Positions 14,109-23,149 of a stretch of 26,419 nt of DNA are shown here, one piece after another (the first letter of the stretch is position 1; the number at the start of each line of letters is the position of its first letter). The DNA is from CAYXSX01 sp964493095 (lineage in GTDB: Bacteria > Pseudomonadota > Alphaproteobacteria > Micavibrionales > Micavibrionaceae): the NCBI GenBank assembly GCA_964493095.1, contig CAZBNG010000028.1, forward strand, positions 1 through 26,419, written 5' to 3'. Both the position numbers and the translations under genes were made by a program. A model generated the notes under the pieces. It was not told where the DNA came from, did no database searches, and was given only the letters and a program-made list of their open reading frames with translations.

Positions 14109-16055
14109 ATGTGCGGAATTACGGGTTTTTATCAGTTTAAGTCAAAGCGTGGCCGGGAAACCCTCGCCGCCATCGGTGAAAACATGGCGGCCACCATGAT
14201 ACACCGGGGACCGGATAGCGGCTCGCTCTGGCAGGACCCGGTAGTCCCGCTTTTACTGGCGCACCGGCGATTGGCAATTATCGACCTGAGCGCGGAGGGC
14301 GCGCAGCCCATGATTTCCCCTTCGGAACGCTATGTTATTACTTTCAACGGCGAAATTTACAATTTCCTGTCCCTGCGTAAGGAGTTGGAAAGCCACGGCG
14401 TACATTTTCGCGGTCACAGCGATACCGAGGTTATTCTGGCCGGTATCGATCACTGGGGCCTGAATCTCACATTGCAGAAAATGAACGGTATGTTCGCCTT
14501 CGCCCTGTGGGACCGGCGCCAGAAAACCTTGCACTTCGGTCGTGACCGGCTAGGCAAAAAACCGCTTTATATCGGCTGGGCGGGTGATGCCCTTGTTTTC
14601 AGCTCGGAGTTGAAAGCCCTGCGGGCACATCCGGATTTCAACCCGGCGATAAACCGCGATACGCTGGCCTTGTTTATGCGCTACGGTTATGTACCAGCGC
14701 CTCACTGCATTTATGAACATGTCTGGTCCCTGCCCCCGGGTTTCCGCATGACGCTGGATTTCGAACAAACCAAACCCGGCGTAAATTTAAAGCCGTTGAT
14801 GGAATCTTACTGGCACCACCTGAGAGTGCTGGAAGAATGCCACAACCGCATCATTAATAAACCCGACAAAGAAATTACCGATGAATTCGAAGCGCTGCTT
14901 TCTTCCTGTGTCAGCGACCGGATGGTTTCCGACGTGCCGCTGGGCGCGTTTCTCTCCGGCGGGATCGACAGCTCCGCTATCGTCGCGCTGATGCAAAAAC
15001 AGGCGCGGCAGCCTGTGAAAACCTATTCCATAGGGTTCAAGGAAGCCGGGTTCAACGAAGCCGAGCATGCAAAAAAAATCGCCGCCCATCTGGGTACGGA
15101 CCACCATGAGATTATGCTGGGCGCCAATGAAGCAGGCGGGCTGGTACCTTATCTGGGCGGCATGTATGACGAGCCGTTTGCCGATATCTCGGCAATTCCC
15201 ACCTTCCTTGTTTCGCAATTCGCCCGCCGCGATGTCACCGTCGCACTGTCCGGGGATGGCGGCGATGAAATGCTGGGCGGTTATAACCGGCATTTCACCG
15301 CGCCGAAAATCTGGAAACGGGTAAAACTCATGCCCATGCCCCTACGTCATATTCTGCACGGGGGAATTACAGCCCTGCCTACGGAAACGTGGGATAAAAT
15401 CCTGCGGCCTTTATTAGGACCGCAGGGTGGGGAACGTATTCATAAGGCCGCATCTATTATGGGTCTGAAAACCCCTGAGGAGGTTTACCGCCGCTTGATC
15501 AGCCGCTGGGATGATCCAGAATCAATTCTGGTTGACGGCATAGAGCCTGAAACGTTCCTGACACAGCCCGAGTGGCAGCCTTCCCACCTGACATTTTCCG
15601 AACGAATGATGTATGGCGATGCGCTTTCCTACCTGCCCGGTGACGTGCTGACCAAAGTCGACCGCGCCTCCATGGCAACCAGCCTGGAAGTACGCGCACC
15701 ACTGCTGGACCGGCGTATTTATGAATATGTCTGGCGCCTGCCCGAACATATAAAAATACGCGGCAGCAAAGGAAAATGGCTGCTGCGCGAGGTGCTCGCC
15801 CGCCATGTCCCACGCGATATGTTCGAACGGCCCAAGCAGGGGTTTACGATGCCCGCTGGAGAATGGCTACGCGGACCGTTGCGCGAATGGGCGGAAGAGC
15901 TTTTAAACGAAAGACGCCTGCGGGAGGAAGGTTACCTGGAGCCCACTATCATACGCAAAACATGGCAGGAACATCTTCAGGGACGTGGCCAGCATACTGA
16001 AAAATTATGGACCGCCTTGATGTTCCAGTCATGGCATGAACGCTGGATGGGGTGA
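14109..16055 (+). CDS. asnB: Asparagine synthase-type amidotransferase (glutamine-hydrolysing)
   Basis: Two-domain enzyme. The N-terminal class II glutaminase begins MCGITGF, so Cys2 becomes the nucleophile once Met is removed; HRGPDSG, FNGEIYN and RGHSDTEVIL are family motifs. The synthase domain has the ATP pyrophosphatase loop SGGIDSS at residues 283-289 and LSGDGGDEMLGGY further on. The product has 648 residues. The ATG at 14109 is chosen because it places Cys at position 2; an upstream start would add 7 residues and block the nucleophile. The gene abuts a glycosyltransferase (3 bases apart). Copies beside glycosyltransferases in other bacteria often amidate a surface sugar, so the role may be polysaccharide synthesis rather than asparagine supply; this is inference. 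Confidence 0.9.
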   Translation: MCGITGFYQFKSKRGRETLAAIGENMAATMIHRGPDSGSLWQDPVVPLLLAHRRLAIIDLSAEGAQPMISPSERYVITFNGEIYNFLSLRKELESHGVHFRGHSDTEVILAGIDHWGLNLTLQKMNGMFAFALWDRRQKTLHFGRDRLGKKPLYIGWAGDALVFSSELKALRAHPDFNPAINRDTLALFMRYGYVPAPHCIYEHVWSLPPGFRMTLDFEQTKPGVNLKPLMESYWHHLRVLEECHNRIINKPDKEITDEFEALLSSCVSDRMVSDVPLGAFLSGGIDSSAIVALMQKQARQPVKTYSIGFKEAGFNEAEHAKKIAAHLGTDHHEIMLGANEAGGLVPYLGGMYDEPFADISAIPTFLVSQFARRDVTVALSGDGGDEMLGGYNRHFTAPKIWKRVKLMPMPLRHILHGGITALPTETWDKILRPLLGPQGGERIHKAASIMGLKTPEEVYRRLISRWDDPESILVDGIEPETFLTQPEWQPSHLTFSERMMYGDALSYLPGDVLTKVDRASMATSLEVRAPLLDRRIYEYVWRLPEHIKIRGSKGKWLLREVLARHVPRDMFERPKQGFTMPAGEWLRGPLREWAEELLNERRLREEGYLEPTIIRKTWQEHLQGRGQHTEKLWTALMFQSWHERWMG

Positions 16056-16058
16056 GGC

Positions 16059-17195
16059 ATGGCTGACAACAAGTTGAGAAAGTTGCTTTATATCTTTGAT
16101 CACACAGACTGGAAAAGCCGTATGCCTGTAGCCATAGAAGCGCAGCAGCAGGGATGGGACGTCACGATCGGGATTATAGGCCGGCCCGAGAACGATGCCT
16201 TGCTCGCAGGATTTCATACCGTTTTCCTGCCCTGGGCGTCTTCAGGTTTCTCCCCTTTGGCGATAGTACAAATGATTTTGGCTCTGCGGAGGCTGGTGGA
16301 TGAAACGCGGGCGGACCTTGTTCACACCGTAACGCTGAAATACGCTTTCCTGCTCGGCATGGCGACGGCCTTCCGCAGCGGTTATGTGGTTATTTATACA
16401 TTGGCAGGTCTCGGCTTCCTGTTTCGTAGCAAAGGATTAAAACCACAAATCATGCGCATTCTTCTTACTCCGTTTTTGAAATTTGTCCTGCGTGACCCGA
16501 AAGCGCATATCATTTTTCAAAATCCGGATGATCAAAAAATCATGCTGGACATGGGATATGTACGGCAAGGCCGTGCGCACCTCGTGATCAGTTCTGGCGT
16601 CGCCCTGGATAAATTTACCGCCAGCGCGCCGCCACAGGAAGAGCAACCGCTGGTGCTGATGCCGACGCGACTTGTACGGGAAAAAGGTATTTCGGTCTTT
16701 ATTGAGGCAGCACAGATTTTGAAATCAAAACGCATAAAAGCTCGTTTCGCCATCGCCGGGGGAATAACTAAACATAACCCGCGCGCCATTTCAAAAACCG
16801 AAATGGAGGAAATGGTCAAAGACAGAAACGTGGAATGGCTGGGACGCGTGGAAGATATGCCCGCGCTTTTAAAAAAAGCGGCTATAATTGTTTATCCTTC
16901 CTATTACGGGGAAGGCGTTCCGCGTGTGTTACTTGAAGCCGCCGCCGTGGGAAGGCCAATTATTACCACCGATCACCCTGGTTGCCGCGAAGCTGTAGAC
17001 GACCGGATCAGTGGGCTGTTGGTTCCCATTAAAGACGCCAATGCTACCGCCGCCGCTATAGAGAGCCTGTTAAACGATCCTAAAAAACGAATGGAAATGG
17101 GCCGTCATGGCCGCCAAAAAGCCGAATCTAATTTTGATATAGACCGTATCGTTTCATTAACTGCCGATATTTATAAAAAGGTAATACAGTCTTAA
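16059..17195 (+). CDS. Family 4 glycosyltransferase (GT-B fold)
   Basis: Retaining glycosyltransferase, probably transferring a sugar from a nucleotide donor to a lipid-linked or surface glycan at the inner face of the membrane. The N-terminal acceptor domain has LVHTVTLKYAFLLGMA and a hydrophobic GYVVIYTLAGLGFLF. The C-terminal donor domain has LVLMPTRLVREKGISVFIEA, ARFAIAGG, VEWLGRVEDMPALLKKA and the E-x7-E motif in EGVPRVLLEAAAVGRP. The product has 378 residues, normal for the family. The start is 3 bases after asnB, with the GGTGAGG overlapping its stop as ribosome site, so the two form an operon. Its stop overlaps the convergent next gene by 4 bases. The sugar cannot be told from sequence. 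Confidence 0.9.
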   Translation: MADNKLRKLLYIFDHTDWKSRMPVAIEAQQQGWDVTIGIIGRPENDALLAGFHTVFLPWASSGFSPLAIVQMILALRRLVDETRADLVHTVTLKYAFLLGMATAFRSGYVVIYTLAGLGFLFRSKGLKPQIMRILLTPFLKFVLRDPKAHIIFQNPDDQKIMLDMGYVRQGRAHLVISSGVALDKFTASAPPQEEQPLVLMPTRLVREKGISVFIEAAQILKSKRIKARFAIAGGITKHNPRAISKTEMEEMVKDRNVEWLGRVEDMPALLKKAAIIVYPSYYGEGVPRVLLEAAAVGRPIITTDHPGCREAVDDRISGLLVPIKDANATAAAIESLLNDPKKRMEMGRHGRQKAESNFDIDRIVSLTADIYKKVIQS

Positions 17196-18034
17196 AACTG
17201 AAGCTCTTTTTCAACGGCGCGGCTGCCCTTTGAAATGGTAAGAATAATTTTTTTGCCCGCCAGAAACGCACCAAGATCTTTCACATCATAAGGTTTTTGA
17301 ATTTTAAAAATCGCATGCCGCTTGTCTTTTTCATCAGGCACAATTTCAGGAACGGATGTCAGCGCAATTGTTTCCTTGCCGTCACTCACTTCGACAAATA
17401 TATCAGCGCCCTCAAAACCTTCATTCGAACGGACAGAAACGGCCAACGCATTCACCGAAGCCACAGCCGTGTCGATACTTAAACCTTTAACTTCACCTTT
17501 ATACGGCACTTTGGTTTTGGCGTAATCAATCAGCTTCGCAATATCCGAAGACTGCCCAGCCCCCGCCGGAATGCTTAAATTTGCGGAAAGTATTTGCGGA
17601 ATGCAAATATCGTTACACACCATCGTTTCTATTTTGAGATACAAGATTGCAGGTTTTCCCGTCTCTTTAAGTAAAACGTGCAAGGGAAACATCACACTGC
17701 TTCCGTAACCGAAGGTGGAAAGCCCGTATTCGTCAAAACGCTTCGGCGTAGGATATAAAATTTTAACGCTGTCAATATTTTCGGAATCGCTCCAGTCAAA
17801 ACGAGGCGGCAAACCGGAATCACCGGGTGTCCGCCAATAGCTGTGCCATCCTTCATCCGTGCGCATGTCGATTGCGGCGTCGAAATTGTCAAAATTTCCG
17901 ATAGTGTCCACCCCTGAAACCAGCCTGATCTGCATATGATCCGCGCTAGTCCAAGGGGTTTCAAGTGCTAGAGCGGGTGCCGTATGTATAAGCACGAAAA
18001 AAAGGAAGGCGATTTTTAGATTTTTGATTTTCAT
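17192..18034 (-). CDS. Secreted DsbD N-terminal-domain (DsbC-like) protein
   Basis: The product of 280 residues has a signal peptide (MKIKNLKIAFLFFVLIHTAP, cleavage after ALALE-type site near residue 24) and should be periplasmic. It matches the N-terminal sensor domain of thiol:disulfide interchange protein DsbD: GWHSYWRTPGDSGLPPRFDW, YPTPKRFDEYGLSTFGYG and the redox cysteine pair in VCNDICIPQ (Cys140, Cys144). The membrane and thioredoxin domains of DsbD are absent, so it must work with a separate electron donor. A longer open frame extends upstream to 18262, but it overlaps yqgE and lacks a signal; the ATG at 18034 is preferred. Its TAA shares bases with the TAA of the convergent glycosyltransferase gene. 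Confidence 0.85.
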   Translation of the reverse strand: MKIKNLKIAFLFFVLIHTAPALALETPWTSADHMQIRLVSGVDTIGNFDNFDAAIDMRTDEGWHSYWRTPGDSGLPPRFDWSDSENIDSVKILYPTPKRFDEYGLSTFGYGSSVMFPLHVLLKETGKPAILYLKIETMVCNDICIPQILSANLSIPAGAGQSSDIAKLIDYAKTKVPYKGEVKGLSIDTAVASVNALAVSVRSNEGFEGADIFVEVSDGKETIALTSVPEIVPDEKDKRHAIFKIQKPYDVKDLGAFLAGKKIILTISKGSRAVEKELQF

Positions 18035-18082
18035 GAAAATAATATACTGTGCCTGTATAGCTTTGAACATCCAGAAATAGAA

Positions 18083-18676
18083 ATGCCTGATAAAAAAGAA
18101 ACGCAGGATGGCACATATCTGACGGGAAAGCTCCTTCTTGCCATGCCTACGCTGGGGGACCCACGCTTTCACCGCGCCGTTATTTTGATGTGTGCCCATG
18201 ACGAACACGGGGCGATGGGTCTGGTGGTTAACCATCAGATGGCGGATATAAAATTCGAGCATCTCCTGAAGCAGATTAACCTAGCTTCGGATATCCAAGT
18301 AGACCCCGACAAGCTTTCCCTTCATGTCATGAGTGGCGGTCCCGTCGATCCTGCACGCGGATTTTTACTTCATGGCAGTGATTTCTCTACGGACGATACC
18401 ATAAAAATAAACGACGAGTATTTTGTCACAGGGACCGTAGATTCCCTGAAAAAAGCCGTACAGAAAGGCGGGCCCGATAAAATGTGCTTTATTCTCGGCT
18501 ATGCGGGATGGGGAGCCGGGCAACTGGACGCGGAAATTCAGCAAAATGCCTGGCTGGTGGTTGACGCGGATCCGGACCTGGTTTTCAGCAGCGATATTGA
18601 AAATGCATGGAGCCGCGCCGTGCAAAAACTTGGTTTCGATCCGGCGATGCTTTCCGGCGATGCCGGCCGAGCCTAA
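18083..18676 (+). CDS. yqgE: YqgE/AlgH family protein
   Basis: Conserved cytoplasmic protein (UPF0301) of uncertain function. The typical opening is TYLTGKLLLAMPTLGDPRFHRAVILMCAHDEHGAMGLVVNH, followed by MSGGPVDPARGFLLH and the family core FILGYAGWGAGQLDAEIQQNAWLV. The product has 197 residues, normal for the family. It is transcribed divergently from the DsbD-like gene, with 48 bases between starts, and convergent with the M16 peptidase gene, 9 bases apart. No clear promoter or ribosome site could be picked out. Confidence 0.93.
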   Translation: MPDKKETQDGTYLTGKLLLAMPTLGDPRFHRAVILMCAHDEHGAMGLVVNHQMADIKFEHLLKQINLASDIQVDPDKLSLHVMSGGPVDPARGFLLHGSDFSTDDTIKINDEYFVTGTVDSLKKAVQKGGPDKMCFILGYAGWGAGQLDAEIQQNAWLVVDADPDLVFSSDIENAWSRAVQKLGFDPAMLSGDAGRA

Positions 18677-18685
18677 TAAACTGTG

Positions 18686-19951
18686 TTAGGCGGCCAGACG
18701 CCGGGCTATCATTTCATAATTCTCAAGATTTTGAAGCGGCCCAAGAGCCGCAAGTGTCAGCTTGGAAGAAAAAATTCGCCACGCTGCATTTTGGACTGCA
18801 TTAATATCCAGATTTTCTATTTTTTCTGTAATAGCATTAATATCAATAATCTGATTACGGCTCAGCAAATGCTTGGCCTGACGATCCGCCCGGCTCATCA
18901 TGGATTCGGAAGCCATCAAAAGAGAGGCTTTCATTTGTGCCTTGGCGCGCGCCAGTTCAGCTTGCCCAATACCAGTCGTAACTTTTTGTGCTTCTTCGCA
19001 AAGCAACGGAACAAGCTCTTTCAGCTTATCCGGCCCCGTACCGGCATAAATACCGAACTGCCCGTCATCCTGATATGCAGAATGGAAAGAAAATACCGAG
19101 TAAACCAGACCGCGCTTTTCACGAATTTCCTGAAACAGACGCGAAGACATTCCGCCTCCGAAAAGGGTGGAAAGCGCCTGTGCCGCGTAAAAATCCTCAT
19201 CCATACGGCTTAAACCTCGAAACCCTAGGATGACATGGCTTTGCTCCAGCTCCTTGGAATTACGTCTTTCTCCACCATGATAAGCGGCGGCAATTTTTTC
19301 ATGGCCGGTATCGGATGGCAAACGGGTGAACAACTCCTCTACCCGCCTTACAAATTCATCATGATCTACACCGCCCGCTGCGGATATAACCGTGCGCGAG
19401 GGTGTATAAAACCTAGAAATATAATCCTGCAGAGTGGAGCGTTCCATTCCCTGAACATATTTTACCTGTCCTAAAATCGGCGCGCCCAAAGATTGATTGG
19501 GATAAGCTGTTTCCTGATACTCATCGAAGATCAGATCATCGGGAGTATCATTGCACATGCCTATTTCCTGTAGAATAACGTGGCGTTCGCGTTCCAGCTC
19601 ATCCTCAGGCATCGTGTAATTCTGATACATATCCGCCAAAACCTCGATGGCAAGCGGCAAATGCTCGGAAAGAGAATGGATATGATAGCTCGTAACTTCA
19701 CGACCCGTATAAGCATTCATGCTTCCGCCCACATCCTCGATAGTATGGGCAATATCCAGTGCACTGCGGTTTTCCGTGCCTTTAAAGAGCATATGCTCCA
19801 CCATATGCGCACAGCCGTTATGGATCAGGTCTTCGTGGCGTGTCCCCACACCCGTCCATATCCCAGCCGCAACGGAAGCTGCATCTTCAATGCTGTCAGT
19901 GATAACGCGCAGACCATTATCCAGCTCGGTCATTCGAATCTCAGAACTCAT
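18686..19951 (-). CDS. M16 family (insulinase-like) zinc metallopeptidase
   Basis: Pitrilysin-type protease with the inverted zinc motif HXXEH in CAHMVEHMLFKGTE (His49, Glu52, His53) and the third ligand Glu129 in RHVILQEIG, exactly 76 residues after the second histidine, as in the family. The second, inactive half contains LFGGGMSSRLFQEIREKRGLVYSVFS, which shapes the substrate chamber. The product has 421 residues, the normal size of single-chain bacterial homologues of the mitochondrial processing peptidase beta subunit. There is no signal peptide, so it is probably cytoplasmic. The start is 46 bases after thrC, and thrC next to an M16 gene is a recurrent alphaproteobacterial pairing. Confidence 0.93.
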   Translation of the reverse strand: MSSEIRMTELDNGLRVITDSIEDAASVAAGIWTGVGTRHEDLIHNGCAHMVEHMLFKGTENRSALDIAHTIEDVGGSMNAYTGREVTSYHIHSLSEHLPLAIEVLADMYQNYTMPEDELERERHVILQEIGMCNDTPDDLIFDEYQETAYPNQSLGAPILGQVKYVQGMERSTLQDYISRFYTPSRTVISAAGGVDHDEFVRRVEELFTRLPSDTGHEKIAAAYHGGERRNSKELEQSHVILGFRGLSRMDEDFYAAQALSTLFGGGMSSRLFQEIREKRGLVYSVFSFHSAYQDDGQFGIYAGTGPDKLKELVPLLCEEAQKVTTGIGQAELARAKAQMKASLLMASESMMSRADRQAKHLLSRNQIIDINAITEKIENLDINAVQNAAWRIFSSKLTLAALGPLQNLENYEMIARRLAA

Positions 19952-19997
19952 GGTTTAAGGGATAAAGCAGCCATGAGAAGAGCGCAAGCGGGAAACG

Positions 19998-21413
19998 TTA
20001 AGCTGCCTTCTTTTGCGCATGGTTACGCACAAAGTCTTTAAGGGTTTGAATATCGTTGGGAAGAACGTCTACATATTCCTCCCTGTCAAATAAACCCGAA
20101 AGATGAGCAGGCAAGTCAGGACGTATGCCAATCGCCTTTTCCACCGCATCGGGAAATTTGGCCGGATGGGCACAGGCAAGAGAAACGACCGGACCTGTCA
20201 CCTTTTTTGCCAGTTGCAACGCCCCGGCAACACCAACAGCCGTATGCGGGTCCAGAATATAACCCATATCCCTGTATACATGGGCGATAGTTTCCAGCGT
20301 TCCTTCCTCATCCGTGCGAAAAGCCACAAAATCCTCACGCAGCTTCTGCATAACCTGCGGTGGTAGAAAGAAAGAACCGGCGGTTTTAAATGTCTGCATA
20401 AGTTCGGCCACTTTTCGTGCATCACGGCCTAATGCCTCAAACAAATAGCGTTCAAAATTGCTAGAAATCTGGATATCCATAGACGGGGAAAGAGAAGGAT
20501 CAACGCCCTGCATTTTCATCTCTCCGCTATCAAAAAAGCGCTTAAGAATATCGTTTTTGTTCGTGGCTATGCCCAGTGTATTGATTTGCAAACCCATAGA
20601 GCGCGCCACATGCGCCGCGTAAACATTGCCGAAATTACCCGTCGGCACCACAAAGGAAACTTCCTTTTCCGGCGCACCCAGTTTCAGGGCGGCAGTAAAA
20701 TAATAAACAATCTGCGCCATTACGCGCGCCCAATTTATTGAGTTAATGGCCGATAAATTCATCTGGCGGCGGAAGGTCATGTCGTTGAACATATCTTTTA
20801 CCGCGTTCTGGCAATCATCAAAATTTCCCTCAAGCGCGATATTGTGAACGTTCGGCTCTTTTACCGTCGTCATTTGTTTACGCTGCACATCAGATACGCG
20901 GCCATGCGGGTGCAGAATAAAAATATCGACATGGCGTGAGTGACGGCAACCTTCAATTGCCGCGGACCCGGTATCGCCAGATGTTGCCCCGACAACGGTT
21001 ACATGCTCGCCGCGTTTTGAAAGCACGTAATCAAACAAGCGGCCCAAAAGCTGGAGCGCTACATCTTTGAACGCGATTGTCGGCCCGTGAAAAAGCTCCA
21101 GCGCGTAAAAATTATCGTAAAGCTTGTGCAACGGCACAACGTCAAAGGAACGGAAGTGTTTCTGACCATAAGTCTCTTCCAGAATCTGGCGGAAAGTATC
21201 ACGGGGAATGCATCCTTCGACAAACGGATACATAACCGCCTCAGCTACTTCCACGTAAGATTTTCCTTTTAGGACAACGAGATCTTCATGATCGAAATGC
21301 GGCAGGGTTGCGGGAACATATAATCCCCCGTCAGGGGCCAGACCTGTGAGGAGAACATCTTCAAAAGTCTGAGGTTCTTCGTTAATACCGCGCGTGGAAA
21401 CGTAATTAATCAT
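19998..21413 (-). CDS. thrC: Threonine synthase
   Basis: PLP-dependent enzyme that turns O-phosphohomoserine into threonine, the last step of the pathway. The beginning INYVSTRG is the family start. The PLP lysine is Lys116 in ELFHGPTIAFKDVALQLLG; the phosphate-binding site is near VVGATSGDTGSAAIEG, and VPTGNFGNVYAAHVAR is typical. The product has 471 residues. The ATG at 21413 is chosen over an upstream TTG because homologues begin at MxYxSTRG; no strong ribosome site is seen for either. It lies between the M32 peptidase and M16 peptidase genes on the same strand, downstream of the pyridoxal phosphate genes that make its cofactor. Confidence 0.95.
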   Translation of the reverse strand: MINYVSTRGINEEPQTFEDVLLTGLAPDGGLYVPATLPHFDHEDLVVLKGKSYVEVAEAVMYPFVEGCIPRDTFRQILEETYGQKHFRSFDVVPLHKLYDNFYALELFHGPTIAFKDVALQLLGRLFDYVLSKRGEHVTVVGATSGDTGSAAIEGCRHSRHVDIFILHPHGRVSDVQRKQMTTVKEPNVHNIALEGNFDDCQNAVKDMFNDMTFRRQMNLSAINSINWARVMAQIVYYFTAALKLGAPEKEVSFVVPTGNFGNVYAAHVARSMGLQINTLGIATNKNDILKRFFDSGEMKMQGVDPSLSPSMDIQISSNFERYLFEALGRDARKVAELMQTFKTAGSFFLPPQVMQKLREDFVAFRTDEEGTLETIAHVYRDMGYILDPHTAVGVAGALQLAKKVTGPVVSLACAHPAKFPDAVEKAIGIRPDLPAHLSGLFDREEYVDVLPNDIQTLKDFVRNHAQKKAA

Positions 21414-21465
21414 AGGGTTTTTATATACGGGGCGCAAAGGCGCTGTCCAGTCGGATTTACGCGGT

Positions 21466-23118
21466 TTAGCCCAGATAACGTTTACGCAGATGCTTTTCCA
21501 GATAGGCAGGCGTAAGCGGCATGCCGGTGGCGCGCTCTAGAAGCTCATTACGGCTGTACAGCCTGCCTTTTGAGTGTACATTCTCCTGCAACCATTTCTG
21601 GATTGGCCCGAATTCCCCCGTTGATATCAGGGAACCGATTCCGTTCAGATCCTTGCGCATCGTGCGAAAAAGCTGTGCCGCGATCATGTGACCCAGCGCA
21701 TAAGCGGGAAAATAACCGAATTTTCCGACAAACCAGTGCACGTCCTGAAGACAGCCCTCAACATGGTTGTTAGGAGTAACACCTAAGAGTTTGTGCATGC
21801 CTTCAACCCACGCTTCCGGCAGTTCATCAACCTCCATTTTGCCTTCAATCAGGTCACGTTCAAGACGGAACCGAAGGAGTATGTGGTAAAAATATGTAAC
21901 TTCGTCTGCTTTTTTGCGATCCACACTTTGTTTTACACGCGTTTTAAGAGCAAAAAGATTTTCCGGCGAAAGCATCGGAGAATTGATGCTATGAAAGAGT
22001 CCTTCAAGCCTGGGGGAAAGAAATTCAAAAAACTCCTCCATCCGGCCAATGATCATTTCCACCAGCAACGCCTGGCTTTCATGTACCGCCGCGCCCATAT
22101 CCATGGCAACAGGCTGGTAACGCCATGTCGCCCGTGGCAAGCCCTGAATATAAAGCCCGTGCCCACCCTCATGGAGGGCACTTTTCAGCGAATACATAAA
22201 ATTATGCGTATCGACGTTCGATATCACGAGGCGCGTATCATCCACGGTGCCCCCTTCTACCGGGTTATGCCCTGTTTCATAAAGACCGCCCCGCTCGAAA
22301 TCAAAACCAATCACTTCCAGAAGCGAGCGGTTAAGCCACATCTGCGCTTCGGCACCATATTTTTCTTCAGTACTGTCAAGGGACACTGGTGTAGATTCTG
22401 AGGCCTGTTTATCGAGAATTTGCGGCAAAAGATCCTTCAAGACCGCCTCATGTTCCGCGAACATGCTTTCAACTTCCGATACTTTTGCACCGGGCATAAA
22501 TTCCTGCATCAGCATCTGGTAATGGCTTTGTTCCTCCGTGGCTCGACAGCGGGAATCCGCAATCCGGCGGTGCAGTTCTATCTGTTCTTTAAGGAATCCT
22601 TTGGCCTGCGGCCAGTCGCCGGTTTTCAAAATTTCGCGGTGGCGGCGACGGCCTTCGTAAGACAGGCGCGCCTTTTTCTCCATTAACTCCGCATCGACAT
22701 GACAATACATGCGGTATAATTCTTCCATCTGCTGGAGATTGGCGCTGTCCCAATCGTCCCATTTCCCGGGCTCTGCATATTGGTGTTCTCGTGCGTCCTG
22801 CAACAACCCATGCACCTCGTCAGAGGTCAAATCTTCGTGCATACGGCGGTAAAGATAAGAAATCTGACCCAGACGGCTTTTATAGGCTCCTTCCGGCATA
22901 GCGGTCAGGAAATCCCGGCCTAAAATCTCGATAATCGCATTCATACGGCCCACGTCACGAAAACGTGTTTTAAGTGTGGTATAGCTGTCGCAGGCGTGAA
23001 GCTGATCCTGCTTGGGCACAGGCCTTTCGAAGTCTACAGACGGATGGGGCAGTTTGGATGGCGGCGATTCTGTTTTTCCCGGCCTTAAACGCTTTATGAT
23101 ATTGTCGAAAAAGGGCAT
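21466..23118 (-). CDS. M32 family (Taq-type) carboxypeptidase
   Basis: Zinc carboxypeptidase that trims C-terminal residues from peptides in the cytoplasm. The zinc motif is HEGGH at residues 316-320 in SALHEGGHGLYIQGL, and the third ligand Glu is in AVHESQALLVE (Glu347). GFDFERGGLYETGHNP and YFPAYALGHMIAAQLF are family hallmarks. The product is 550 residues, compared with about 500 usual. The first 40 are a basic, proline-rich leader (MPFFDNIIKRLRPGK) before the expected TLKTRFRDV start, so an internal start cannot be excluded. It follows pdxT by 31 bases on the same strand and may be part of that transcript. Confidence 0.92.
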   Translation of the reverse strand: MPFFDNIIKRLRPGKTESPPSKLPHPSVDFERPVPKQDQLHACDSYTTLKTRFRDVGRMNAIIEILGRDFLTAMPEGAYKSRLGQISYLYRRMHEDLTSDEVHGLLQDAREHQYAEPGKWDDWDSANLQQMEELYRMYCHVDAELMEKKARLSYEGRRRHREILKTGDWPQAKGFLKEQIELHRRIADSRCRATEEQSHYQMLMQEFMPGAKVSEVESMFAEHEAVLKDLLPQILDKQASESTPVSLDSTEEKYGAEAQMWLNRSLLEVIGFDFERGGLYETGHNPVEGGTVDDTRLVISNVDTHNFMYSLKSALHEGGHGLYIQGLPRATWRYQPVAMDMGAAVHESQALLVEMIIGRMEEFFEFLSPRLEGLFHSINSPMLSPENLFALKTRVKQSVDRKKADEVTYFYHILLRFRLERDLIEGKMEVDELPEAWVEGMHKLLGVTPNNHVEGCLQDVHWFVGKFGYFPAYALGHMIAAQLFRTMRKDLNGIGSLISTGEFGPIQKWLQENVHSKGRLYSRNELLERATGMPLTPAYLEKHLRKRYLG

Positions 23119-23149
23119 TCTTTCAGTATAGCCGCGTATGGGGTTTTTA

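Noticed and set aside
18035..18262. Longer start for the DsbD-like gene
   Set aside because: It overlaps the coding start of yqgE and hides a good signal peptide at the ATG at 18034.
21414..21437. TTG start for thrC
   Set aside because: Threonine synthases begin at MxYxSTRG, which is the ATG at 21413.
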